Below, piece after piece: positions 33,413-43,443 of a stretch of 64,000 nt of DNA (its first letter is position 1; the number at the start of each line of letters is the position of its first letter). The notes under the pieces were generated by a model that was not told where the DNA came from, did no database searches, and saw only the letters and a list, made by a program, of their open reading frames with translations. Source of the stretch: Charina bottae (lineage: Eukaryota; Chordata; Lepidosauria; Squamata; Charinaidae). A program made the translations under genes and the position numbers. The stretch covers positions 21,888,501 through 21,952,500 of the forward strand of contig JALMGJ010000008.1 in assembly GCA_023362775.1 (NCBI GenBank), written 5' to 3'.

Positions 33413-35283
33413 TATCACACAGGAATTTCTCTTGAATATTCAAAGAAACTATTTTATCTTTTTGGGGAACTTTTCACCCTAATTCAGTACTGCTTGTTTA
33501 GGAAATGTGAATATTATGTTGTTTAAGGCCTGTATATCTGTGCTCACCACCAAGAAATGTCCCATTGGCAGGTCAAGTAATGTTTGTATGTTTGTTTGAC
33601 ACGATTTGATTTATATAGCCGTTGCTTGACACACGACTCAGTCATGAGCATTTTTTTCTGTGCGTTTTATGCTCATTCTTCAATCTGCAGAAAACTATAC
33701 CAGTCTGAAATGTGTTGTTCTCATTTCATATCTTGCCTCTTTTGCTTCTGTTTCAAGTCATGTTCCCTCCAAGAAAATGGGTGATTAAACCTAACAGATT
33801 TTCTGTACAATGAAGCTGCCCTTGAGTATTGTCAGAATGAGTAAAAAATACTATGTTAACACAGGTTCAGCTAAGGATAATTTAAGCTTGCTTCAGTCAT
33901 GGGCTGGAGGCAAGATAAAGGGAACACTATGGAGAAAATGGCAGGGGAAAAAAATCTGGTCAAGACATGTTTCTGCCATGGCTGGGTGCAAGTAGGGAAA
34001 GACAAAAGACTCATTTAAAGAGGTAAACAGTGCAAGCAGTAAGAGGAAAAAGGAAACCCCAGAATATAAACTGAGTGTTGGCAGAGCTAACAAAGTATTA
34101 CACTTTCCCTGAGCCCTTTGAACAGAAGATTTTGAAGTATAGTATTCAACACATAGGTAACAGAGCTTGCAGCCAAATTTCTTTTCGTTTGGTTTTCAAT
34201 GACCAAACACAAAGAGATATAACCCAAACTTAGACCCGGTCATCAGAAGGGCAATAAAATAAGATACAGGATTGTAAATTTATTTCAGGTTTTTGTTTTT
34301 TATTTTGCCTCATTTCTGACACATTGCCTCAAGGTATCACATTAGAATAAGCATGTCCAGGAATAAATAACAAAAACCCACACCACTGAATCTGACACTA
34401 GATATGCCATAACATGCAAACAATTTGAACAATTTCAGCAAATAAATATTCAAATTATCTTTCCTATTTGAATTTATGCTAATTGGGAAAAGTCTAAGTT
34501 TTTGATCATCTAAATGGACTTTTTCTATGATGGCTAAGGATTCTCTTTCTTTCTACCCTTGCACTGCCTTTGAATGAATTAGTTTGCCCCAAGGATTCCC
34601 ACACAAAATTGCTGTGATAAGAGGGATGCCATAAAAACATAATCTCTCCTTGTACATTTATACCTTTTTGTGTCTGTACAGAATTGATAATAGTCATTGC
34701 ATGCTGGACTTCATAAGGGACAATATTACAAAAAGGGAGAGGGAGGAAAGAGCCTTGAAGCTCAGTTAGTAGCACGATTTGTGCCAGAAGAGAGATGATG
34801 GTTGACATTCAAATTACTTGAGCAGCCAAAAAAAACAACAACAACCCTTTCCCAGGAGGAAAAAGATGGATTAAAACATAGACACAGAAAAGAACTGAAA
34901 GGACATTGGGATTAGAATATATACACATTAAACAGAAATGTAAAATAAGAAAGGATGAGAATCTGAGCTTAAGAACACAGTACTTACGCCCTTGAAATGT
35001 CCTGCATAAGGATGTGAACAAACATGTGTTAATCATGAATGAGCATTATGTAGTTGTACACTTCTAGCATTTTACATCTAATTTAAGAAAAATAAAATAA
35101 AATTAGGGCTTGGACACTATTCATGCCTCAACATGCAAAATATGAGAATTTCTGCTCCTTTCCAAGGGAAAAAAGTATGAATTTTTACCCCCAGAGTACC
35201 CTAACTCTAACTCTTTACAGCAATGTTTCAAGGAGTTTTATCCATGTTTTATATTATAATCAGTCTGTGCTGAGATAATGTTA
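33413..35283. other. 1.9-kb single-copy region, no gene recognised
   Basis: No known repeat or protein motif was found on either strand. Confidence 0.5.
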
Positions 35284-35291
35284 ATCTAATT

Positions 35292-35406
35292 CAGTGTTTC
35301 TCAAACTTGACAACTTTAAGATGTGTGGACTTCAACTCCCAGAACTCCCAGAATTCTGAAAGTTTAAGTCCACACATCTTAAAGTTGCCAAGGTTGAGAA
35401 ACACTG
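35292..35406. mobile_element. 115-bp hAT-type hairpin MITE, TSD ATCTAATT
   Basis: The element starts cagtgtttctcaaacttgac and ends with the inverted equivalent gccaaggttgagaaacactg. The inner part (ctttaagatgtgtggacttc) is also inverted, so nearly the whole element folds into one hairpin. An 8-bp direct repeat ATCTAATT lies at 35284-35291 and 35407-35414, the target length of hAT transposase. The ends CAGTGTTTCTCAA match the hAT Charlie-like CAGNGNTTCTCAA pattern. It has no coding capacity and would depend on a transposase elsewhere. Confidence 0.92.
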
Positions 35407-36196
35407 ATCTAATTTGATCAACATGAAAGAAGTTTCGTGTAAATTTAAGGACTTTATTTTTTAAAAAAATTCTTGGGATAAACAGCAAAAGGGTGATTGG
35501 AACATTGATTTTGGAAAGTTATAAATGGACTAAGGGGCCAGACTGATTTGAAATCAGATTTTGAAATTAATTACAAGAATTCTTCCTGTGGGAAATGTTG
35601 TTTAGAATATATGAAGATTTTGAAATTAAGTACAAGAAATCTTCCATTGGAAAATGCTGTTGATTGGAAAACAAACATTATAAAATGGGACTTTGAAGGT
35701 TGGGGAACTAGAGGGAACCAGAAAGAACTAAAAATTATAATTAAAGGAGAAGAGACCCGTTAATACAGATTGGTGTAAATTACTCTAACTTTGAAAGAAT
35801 TCAAGGACATTTGGGAACAATGTACCCAGAAGTTACTTTTAAATTGTCTACTATCTTAAAACTTGATTTAAAAGAGATTATAGAAGAGGAACAAGGTTTA
35901 CTGGAAAAGACTGATATTGAGGCTGATTCAAATGTGGATCTAAAAATGACAGTTTACAAGAATGATATAGAAAAAGCTCTTACACTGGATATACAAATGA
36001 AACTTGATGATGTTTTAATAATTAAATGAGATATACAAATAACAAAACAGAAGAGTGACTTGGACAGCTTACTTATTTTGGATTTATGAAAGAGACTTGT
36101 TAGAGTCTAAAAGGATTTTCTGAGAAGAGGCAAAGAGAAAACAAAAAGAAATCAAGTTCTGGGACACTGTTTAAAGGGATTAAGATGAAGATTGTG

Positions 36197-36591
36197 AAAA
36201 GCAAAGGGAAGGAATATAAAGTTGGTTTACTTGATTAATGTTAAAATATATATGTTGTTATTTCTGGTAACCCATAATGGATTTTTGTTGACCAGGACCG
36301 AATGATGACATTTTAAAGATTTGTTTATAGATAAGAGAATGGGAAGAAGAGATATTTTGTTATACTTTTAGAGAAAGTGAAAAGTTACTGTGTTAAAAGT
36401 AAAATAAAGGAATATAAAGCTGATTTATTTGATTAATGTCAAAATATATGTTGTTATTTCTTGTAACTCTTAATGGACTTTTGCTGATTAGGATTGAATG
36501 ACAAGATTTTAAGAATTTGTTTATAGATAAAGATTGAGATATGGGAAGAAGAGATCTTTTGATGTATTAGTAGAGATGATAAGTTACTGAA
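36197..36591 (+). repeat. Two tandem ~198-bp units
   Basis: Unit 1 (36197-36394) and unit 2 (36395-36591) both contain aaggaatataaag, ttgattaatgt, tgttgttatttct, and then gggaagaagagat. They are roughly 80% similar, so the duplication is old. Confidence 0.85.
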
Positions 36592-37101
36592 TGTCAGGCC
36601 CAGACCAAGAATTACTCTGAGTCAGTGTATTCTAACTCCAGTTCTTTATTGTTCTCACCGTATAGATAGAATCTTGCCAGATCAAAGCTACTCTAACTAA
36701 TCTAATGGTAAATAACTTAGGAAGGCTCTAGGGTGGAGCTACCTTGAACCTCTGTTATGGAGAGCACAGGTGAAGAAGGAGGGTGCATTCCAGGGAGAAA
36801 AGCATGTTCACAGTGTCAAGGATCTTGGGTGCCCAGCCAAGAAAGTCAGGCAGGATCTGCCTTAGGGTGCCTTGGCTTTCCCCCCTGAAAACCTGTTAGC
36901 CTAGTTTAGTTTGGCAAGATTCTGTGCAAGGTAGAAACAATAAAGATCTAGAGCTTCATTCCTGGCTCAGCATCATTTCTTCGCCTCAGCCATGACAACC
37001 TCTTAACTTTCCCAGCAACAGAGTCAGGGCTGTGAATTCTCTTATCAGCCTAGAATGCATTCCCTCCCTGGGAACCAGCAGAAGTGCTGGAATCCACCAC
37101 A
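36592..37101 (-). mobile_element. 510-bp LTR with internal inverted U5 end, TSD CTGAA
   Basis: Flanked by CTGAA at 36587-36591 and 37102-37106. On the minus strand it starts TGTGGTGGATTCCAGC and ends GTCTGGGCCTGACA, with AATAAAG about 65 nt before the end. Internally, about 104 bp from the start, there is an inverted diverged copy of that same 3' end: on the plus strand tggcaagattct, acaataaag, then gcctcagccatgaca (ends about 36997). AATAAA therefore occurs near both ends in opposite directions. The two copies are about 65-70% similar by eye. No coding sequence is present. Confidence 0.72.
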
Positions 37102-37566
37102 CTGAAATTGTTTGTACTTGTTGTGATGAAGGTGGAAGTAATTTCTTTATATAATTTGTTTTTTCTTTACTACATTTTTTTCATTTTCATTTCATTTTTA
37201 TACTTTTTTCTGCACTTATTTTTTCTTTTTATTCTTTTATATGTTTTAGTTTGTATTAGTTTTTTATCTTTGTAAGTTTAAACTTTAATAAAATTATTAT
37301 AAAAAATTGGAAGTGTCATAATAATTTAGAAGGCCATTCTTTGTGTTAACATACAGTAATCTTAAACCTATTTAATTTAATATTGAAAGTGTTAAATATA
37401 TCGTTCAACTGTATCTTTATTTTGATCTATAGGGAAAAGAGGAGATGTACTCTAGTTGACATAGTAAGAAAGTGACACTGTCTGTTTGTGTATGAATACA
37501 TCTGTATTTGCTTTGAATTCCACATCTCAGTCAATTACTGAGTTCTTGCAGTACACTAAACCATTA

Positions 37567-38757
37567 TGTCCTGTTCCAACTGAACACAGAGACTTGAAAT
37601 GCTTAACAGTCTTTATTGAGTGACAGGCTTCAAGCTAATCCTCTTCGGTTATGGGGCACAGTACTGTATTGCTTCAACCTGATGGTTTTTTGATCTGGGA
37701 ACAATACAACAGAATAGGAACAAGGCAAGGCAACACAAACAAGACAATCAGTTCTATCAAGAATAATTACCAGACCGGTTCTGGAGATTAACTAGCAAGC
37801 CAACTTACACAACTACGGATCTACTAGGTGGTAACTGCTTCAAGAATTAATTTAGTTAATACACAGTTTAACAGGAACAAAACAGGCTGTTATGGTTTTG
37901 TCAAAGGCAGGCAAAGCTGGGTTAGGAGGAAGGTGGAAAGGCTGGTGTTTACAAGCTGGCTGGATTTAATAGGAAGGAATGGGAAGGGTTAATTAACTGG
38001 GTTGTTCTGAAAACAGGTAGTTGGGAGCTTGCTAGAAGATCCTCTGCTGTCAGACTTTCAATAGTTGAGATCTGAGGCAATTTAGGGTCAGATTATTTCA
38101 GCCAGCAACAGTATGCTGTTTGACAGGTGATAATCGGTCTTTTGTCCTTATCAGCAGGAGGCTTGGAATTCTGGAAGGCAGCAGCAGCAGCAGCAAAGGG
38201 AGACAGCCAGAGATGAAGCCAGCCCAGAGACGAAGCCAGCCCAGAGACGAAGCCAGCCAGAGACGAAGCCAGCTCAGAGACCAGATCCGTCAGCGGAGAC
38301 AGGCATGGAGGAAAGCCACGGCTTTGACACTGAAAAGGCAAGGGAAGCAACTGCAGGAAATCACCTCAGAACTGTGATGGAAGACAGCTCCGAAAAGTAA
38401 GGAGAGCTGGTTGATCAGTAGATCCGAGGCTGGAGTTAGTCAGAGGATAGGGAGGCTAGAGTTTGCTTAAACAAGGCTTCTGTGGTATGAGCAGCTGCGG
38501 AAGAAGTCTGACTGAAGGTATGTGAGACTCCTGAAGAACGGTTGTCCCTGACAACCCGTTCTTCGTTGTTTCCTCCTTTTATACTTTGTATCTCGCGCTG
38601 TTCGAATGCAGCAGCCAATAGGCGCTCTGCGTTCTTGGCTCTTTTTTTTGAAATTGAGTTCAACTCTGCTGCAACATTTTTATCATTGCAACGGAGTTTT
38701 ACCTTTTCCCTTTTCCTGCTGCCAGACTTGGCCTTTTTTGACCAGTCCTTCCTAACA
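37567..38757 (-). repeat. Gypsy 3' LTR (1191 bp)
   Basis: Minus-strand LTR starting TGTTAGGAAGGACTGG at 38757 and ending CAGTTGGAACAGGACA at 37567. It contains TATAAAAG (about 38575-38582) and AATAAA (37612-37617, 45 nt from the end). A small minisatellite of 15-17-bp units (cagagacgaagccagcc, 38202-38285) and (CAG)5 near 38180 also lie within it. Confidence 0.9.
38575..38582 (-). promoter_or_regulatory. LTR TATA box
   Basis: TATAAAAG on the minus strand, about 180 bp into U3, in the correct orientation for transcription of the Gypsy element. The same box recurs in the 5' U3 fragment near 40679. Confidence 0.65.
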
Positions 38758-39544
38758 TTATCCCCCCCCCCGCAGGACCCCCGTCCCTCCGGCATTGTGG
38801 CCTAGGCTTTGTCGGGTAACGTTGATGGAAATCTCGAAGCTTCGCAGGGGCATGAACATGGGAAGCATTTTCCCAAGAGTTTTCTTGTGGTCCATAACCT
38901 TTCCAAGATATCAGATATTGAAGTCGTCCATGGCGAACCCGTGAATCTAGGATGCATGCAACCTCATATTCTGCTTCACCCTGAACCAGGACTGGAGGTG
39001 GTGGTGGTTTGATAGTTCGTAATGGGCTAGGTGGACCGGCTGGAATCAGTAAGGATCTATGAAATACTGGATGAATTTTCATGTGTGATGGGATGGTAAG
39101 ACGGAAGGCCACCGGATTGATAATGGTTTCGATAGGAAAAGGCCCCACAAATCTGTGATCTAATTTCTTTGCAGGGCGAGAAGACGTAAGGTGTTTAGTG
39201 GAAAGCCACACTAAATCTCCCACTGATAGTGGAGGCCCAGCACGTCGATGACGATCAGCAAATCTTTTATAGTCCTCCTTAGCCTTTTTTAGATGGTTCT
39301 GGAGTGCCAGATGTGTAGCCTGTAGGTCTTGTAAAAATTGATTTGCTGCAGGAACCGCTGAGTCAGGAGAGTCCATAGGGAATGAGCGGGGATGAAACCC
39401 ATAATTAGCCCAGAAGGGTGACATTTTTGTTGTAGTATGTTGAGAGTTGTTATACGAATATTCCGCTAAAGATAATAACTCGACCCAATTATCTTGTAAG
39501 TGATTAACGTAACAGCGCAGGTATTGTTCTAAGATGGAATTTAC
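38699..39544 (-). pseudogene. Gypsy integrase C-terminus with chromodomain
   Basis: This minus-strand part of pol follows an in-frame TGA (39542-39544). An ATG occurs at 39424 and the frame runs 241 codons into the LTR. It contains the post-catalytic integrase region (MSPFWANYGFHPRSF), a GPF/Y-type segment (FVGPFPIETI), and then a chromodomain (YEVACILDSRVRHGRLQYLI, SWKGYGPQENSWEN). The chromodomain directs integration to particular chromatin marks in this group. The frame is continuous with the catalytic core except for the single TGA. Without RT or gag it is inactive. Confidence 0.9.
38758..38773 (-). promoter_or_regulatory. Polypurine tract of the Gypsy element
   Basis: On the minus strand GCGGGGGGGGGGATAA immediately precedes the LTR start TGTTAGG. 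This is the expected site for plus-strand DNA priming. Confidence 0.8.
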
Positions 39545-40087
39545 TCATTCTGTCTCCCCATCAGATTGTGGGTGATGGGATGATGATAATTGTCTGTGAA
39601 TTTGTAAGCCGGTAAGTAAAGCCTTCCAGAATTTTGCCGTAAACTGTGGTGCCCGATCTGAAACCACCCCTTTAGCTAACCCAGGCAATCGGAAGATATG
39701 CTTTATGTACAGTTGTGCTGTGTCTTTTGCTGTGGGAAGTCCTTTACAGGCGATAAAATGTGCCATCTTGGTCAGGGTATCTACAATTACTAAGATGGTT
39801 GTGGCCCCATTAGATTTTGGAAGATCCGTGATGAAATCTGAGGTGATTTCCTGCAGTTGCTTCCCTTGCCTTTTCAGTGTCAAAGCCGTGGCTTTCCTCC
39901 GTGCCTGTCTCCGCTGACGGATCTGGTCTCTGAGCTGTCTTCGTCTCTGACTGTCTTCGTCTCTGGGCTGGCTTCGTCTCTGGGCTGGCTTTGTCTCTGG
40001 CTGTCTCCCTTTGCTGCTGCTGCTGCTGCCTTCCAGAATTCCAAGCCTCCTGCTGATAAGGACAAAAGACCGATTATCACCTGTCAA
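39542..40087 (-). pseudogene. Chimeric frame: antisense LTR fused to integrase core
   Basis: From about 39838 down to 39545 the frame encodes an integrase catalytic core: the first Asp in LVIVDTLTKMAHF, the second in VVSDRAPQFTAKFW, and the glutamate in HHPQSDGETE, giving the DD35E triad. It then meets a TGA where an Arg codon (CGA) is expected, a typical CpG-deamination change. The first ~83 residues (rich in RRSQPRDE repeats) are translated from the inverted LTR segment and are not integrase. The apparent ATG at 40087 is thus a product of the inversion. The zinc-binding N-terminus is absent. Confidence 0.88.
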
Positions 40088-40640
40088 ACAGCATACTGTT
40101 GCTGGCTGAAATAATCTGACCCTAAATTGCCTCAGATCTCAACTATTGAAAGTCTGACAGCAGAGGATCTTCTAGCAAGCTCCCAACTACCTGTTTTCAG
40201 AACAACCCAGTTAATTAACCCTTCCCATTCCTTCCTATTAAATCCAGCCAGCTTGTAAACACCAGCCTTTCCACCTTCCTCCTAACCCAGCTTTGCCTGC
40301 CTTTGACAAAACCATAACAGCCTGTTTTGTTCCTGTTAAACTGTGTATTAACTAAATTAATTCTTGAAGCAGTTACCACCTAGTAGATCCGTAGTTGTGT
40401 AAGTTGGCTTGCTAGTTAATCTCCAGAACCGGTCTGGTAATTATTCTTGATAGAACTGATTGTCTTGTTTGTGTTGCCTTGCCTTGTTCCTATTCTGTTG
40501 TATTGTTCCCAGATCAAAAAACCATCAGGTTGAAGCAATACAGTACTGTGCCCCATAACCGAAGAGGATTAGCTTGAAGCCTGTCACTCAATAAAGACTG
40601 TTAAGCATTTCAAGTCTCTGTGTTCAGTTGGAACAGGACA
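39837..40640 (+). repeat. Inverted 804-bp LTR segment
   Basis: Reverse complement of 37567-38370, with the same length and few differences. It ends in the LTR terminus ggaacaggaca at 40640, followed directly by inverted U3 sequence. It includes AATAAA at 40590-40595, now on the plus strand. Confidence 0.92.
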
Positions 40641-40859
40641 GATTGTCCCTGACAACCCGTTCTTCGTTGTTTCCTCCTTTTATACTTTGTATCTCACGCT
40701 GTTCGAATGCAGTACCCAATAGGCACTCTGCGTTCTTGGCTCTTTTTTTTTTAAATTGAGTTCAACTCTGCTGCAACGTTTTTATCGTTGCAATGGAGTT
40801 TTACCTTTTCCCTTTTCCTGCTGCCAGACTTGGCCTCTTTTGACCAGTCCTTCCTAACA
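40641..40859 (-). repeat. Gypsy 5' LTR fragment, first 219 bp of U3
   Basis: Matches 38540-38757 in the same orientation with scattered substitutions (for example tctcgcg against tctcacg). It starts with the intact terminus TGTTAGGAAGG next to the CATTA target repeat. Confidence 0.92.
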
Positions 40860-40889
40860 CATTATATACAAATTGAAAGTTTGTTATGT

Positions 40890-41075
40890 AAGCCACAAGT
40901 GGCTGGATTTATACATATATTATACTATGACCTACAGTAAGTCATGGTTTACACTTTGTAATTGGTAAGTTAATATACTATACTAAGATCACACAAATAG
41001 TTCTGTGCAATGTGTGAACTCAACAGAGAAGATATGGTGGGAAAGTAAACCATGGTTGTTAAGTTTATCCATTAA
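40890..41075. repeat. Possible dispersed squamate repeat
   Basis: Contains aagtcatggtttacactttg and gtgcaatgtgtgaactcaac, shared in style with 41900-42075 (gccatggttcatc ... gtacaatgtgtgaatccagc). Boundaries and family are unclear. Confidence 0.35.
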
Positions 41076-41639
41076 AAAACAATAAGCAAACAACAACAAA
41101 GACCTTCTCTGAACATAGAAAACTAGTTGTAAGGTGGAAAGTTTCCATATTCATCATCTGCAACTTGTTCCTGAAAGGTAAAATGATAATAATAAAAATG
41201 ATTTTTAAATTTTATTTAAAACATTTGGCTCCTGCTTTTTAGCCTGGATGGACCCCCATAACTTAAGTAGAAAATTCCTATCCTTGAAATTACAATCTTA
41301 AAACATCTGACATAAAAAGGAAACAAGAAAATTCAGCTATCAGTTCCTAATATATTCTAGCTTTTATAATAGTCAGCTACTATGCAAATGAGCTGCTCAA
41401 GGTGGCCTAGTTGACCTCCTTCCTGGAAGACAGGTGGTCCTCATGTTTCTACTCACTGGGGAGTTGTTCCTGATTACCTTTGTAACAGCAGGAGTGTGTA
41501 CAAAGGGCAGTTCCATGAGATGATGATTCATCATGACAGTCACTATTTTTATGAACTGAAGCCTGGAAACACAGCATCCTAGAGCACATTCTCATAATCT
41601 CACAATATTTGCAAAGTGAAATGTGTTATTTGGATTTAG

Positions 41640-41750
41640 GAAGTTTGAAGATCCCACACTGGAAGTTTTCAAATGCAATGGTTTACTGGATTCTTGTAGC
41701 GAGGAAGTATTTGGACTAGATGATCTATAAGACCCCTTCCAACAATGTTC
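41640..41750 (+). mobile_element. CR1 LINE 3' end fragment
   Basis: The stretch gaagatcccacactggaagt followed by ttggactagatgatctataa and gaccccttccaaca is the hallmark 3' end of CR1. No coding part is retained. Confidence 0.8.
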
Positions 41751-41899
41751 AATAATCATTTTGAACAACTGAGTTTTTTCCTCAGGAAATACAACAATGA
41801 AATCATTTCTCAGGATTGCAATGTACTATTCAATACATACTGTATATATGCCATTCCATTATGTTCACTTGGACTTAAATGTGCATAGAATTGAAGCCA

Positions 41900-42075
41900 T
41901 AGACCTCCTGCATACATCTACCAAGCCATGGTTCATCTGTTAATAATTTGTTGATAAATCACTGTTGGCATTGCAGTAAGGCATAGCACATGGTTTATGA
42001 ATCAGAAATTTTGGTTAAGCCAACCCCCCCAAAATTATATTATGGCTTTGTACAATGTGTGAATCCAGCCATATA
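41900..42075. repeat. Possible dispersed squamate repeat
   Basis: Carries ccaagccatggttcatct and tacaatgtgtgaatccagcc, similar to the piece at 40890-41075. It may be a DNA-transposon derivative. Confidence 0.35.
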
Positions 42076-43079
42076 CATTTCCCTTCTTCGTATACTTTGA
42101 GATCCATTTGGGACATAAATACTGTTTTTTTTTCCACTTCATCTATTGCAATACTAGCACTAAAATAAAAAAAATTAGAAAGACTTTTATTAGACAGATA
42201 TCAATAATACTTTAAGAAACAACAAGCCCACCTCCCACTCCTGTTGTGAAACAAAAGGTCATTAGAAGGGAAAAAAATCCAAAACATCTTAGCTGCTCTG
42301 GTAAGAACTTCTAAACACAGGAAGTTCCCTGGTTTTAATTTTTCACCTTGTTGTTGCTCAAGTGAAAGAGACATTTGGCAAATAAGTGACTCTCCACGGG
42401 CTCAATATTGCAGGTGTTTAATTGCACAGGGCAATCACTTGCCTGTGAAATAAGACTCTTAATGGCACTGCAGCTCCAATCAGCTTCTACAAATGCAGAA
42501 TAAGAATTACTGCTAAACCCAAAGGTAACTAAATGCTTTTAGACACACTGCAGGAAACATAAAAGTGGTTTCCTGATTAATATCCAATAATTGAAGGTTA
42601 TCACATTGCCTTATGCCATGCAAGTTGCAAAGAGATTAGCTGCCAACTATCTGTTTGCTGATAGCTTCAAGTTCAAAGTGATAGAAATAGAGCTGGCTTC
42701 TGAACTATAGATATCAGTCCTGAACCCCTTTTGTTTCTTGCTCATCAGACCCTTTTTCTGCCTGTTTTAGTAAATACCTTACCATGTCACCACCCAATTT
42801 TTGTTTTCATATGTTCAGTCCTTTTCTATATCATTCCATTCACAAAAATGTGATTTATGCACTAATTTTTCATTTTGTGTATCAGTACACTGAGTTGGTG
42901 GGATACCTTGCAATACCATAATGGCTTGCAAGCTTGTCTCTAAATCAGAGATACTAGCTTGCATACAGTTATGATTCTGTCTTATTAAAAAGCATTATGT
43001 GAAAATTTCAATCAACCAAAGCCATGATTTATGCTGGTAAATATTTGTTGGCCAGTTTGGTGACAAACATGACATAGAG
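42076..43079. other. 1-kb single-copy stretch
   Basis: No repeat or gene was recognised. Confidence 0.5.
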
Positions 43080-43443
43080 AAGATTCTGACTTGGATTGTA
43101 AAAAAAAAGTGTTATTGTTCACCTGTACAAAGGGAAAAGTAGCAAGAGCCCAGGACCCATTTCTGTGTTGCAGTAGAGACTACATTTACTTATGGGCATT
43201 TATGGGAAAATGTATAAGGAATGCTTGTGGTCATGTTAGAGATCTGTTGGTCAGAGAGATAAATATATGTGTACTTCTGTATGAAGATGATGCCTTATTG
43301 TTGGCTGAGAACCTGAATGACAGGCTGTGAATGTAGACTCCATGATACAAGTAGGATTGTAGATGTGAAAACTAATGCACTGATAACCAAGGTAGTTGGA
43401 TTTGACAGGGAAATGGAACAAATTATTGCAAGTTATATTGTCC
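43080..43443 (+). pseudogene. Unclassified LINE RT fragment, upstream half
   Basis: The plus-strand frame 43091-43330 includes INICVLLYEDDALLLAENL, which aligns by eye to an RT motif C (normally FADD or YADD) with Glu in place of Ala. Readable sequence continues in a shifted frame (GFDREMEQIIASY) until the L2 insertion. The family could be RTE-like. The matching C-terminal half lies beyond the L2, at 44460-45060. Confidence 0.55.

Larger units (their letters stand above)
35480..37310 (+). mobile_element. L1-like non-autonomous element carrying an LTR insertion
   Basis: A purine-rich segment with short frames (35548-35763, 35811-36029) leads to a T-rich 3' region ending aaactttaataaaattatta then A residues. 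This is the same type of tail as the L1 copies at 15687 and 28700. The 5' boundary is uncertain, and a 7-bp ATTGGAA near 35498 and 37307 could be a target duplication. Inside are a tandem duplication (36197-36591) and a 510-bp LTR-type insertion (36592-37101). Confidence 0.5.
37567..40859 (-). mobile_element. Ty3/Gypsy chromodomain retrotransposon, rearranged, TSD CATTA
   Basis: The 3.3-kb element is flanked by CATTA (37562-37566 and 40860-40864). On the minus strand it has the first 219 bp of the 5' LTR, an inverted 804-bp LTR segment, the end of pol (integrase and chromodomain), a G-rich polypurine tract and a complete 1191-bp 3' LTR. The rest of the 5' LTR, primer-binding site, gag, protease, RT and RNase H are missing. 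Gypsy elements with a C-terminal chromodomain are chromoviruses, which are widespread in squamates. The outer ends are TG...CA and intact. Confidence 0.92.

Noticed and set aside
38120..38377. 85-codon plus-strand frame rich in QRRSQPRDE repeats, duplicated in reverse near 39850-40080
   Set aside because: It lies wholly within the Gypsy LTR and comes from its GA-rich minisatellite. No protein family, and the frame exists on both arms only because the LTR is inverted.
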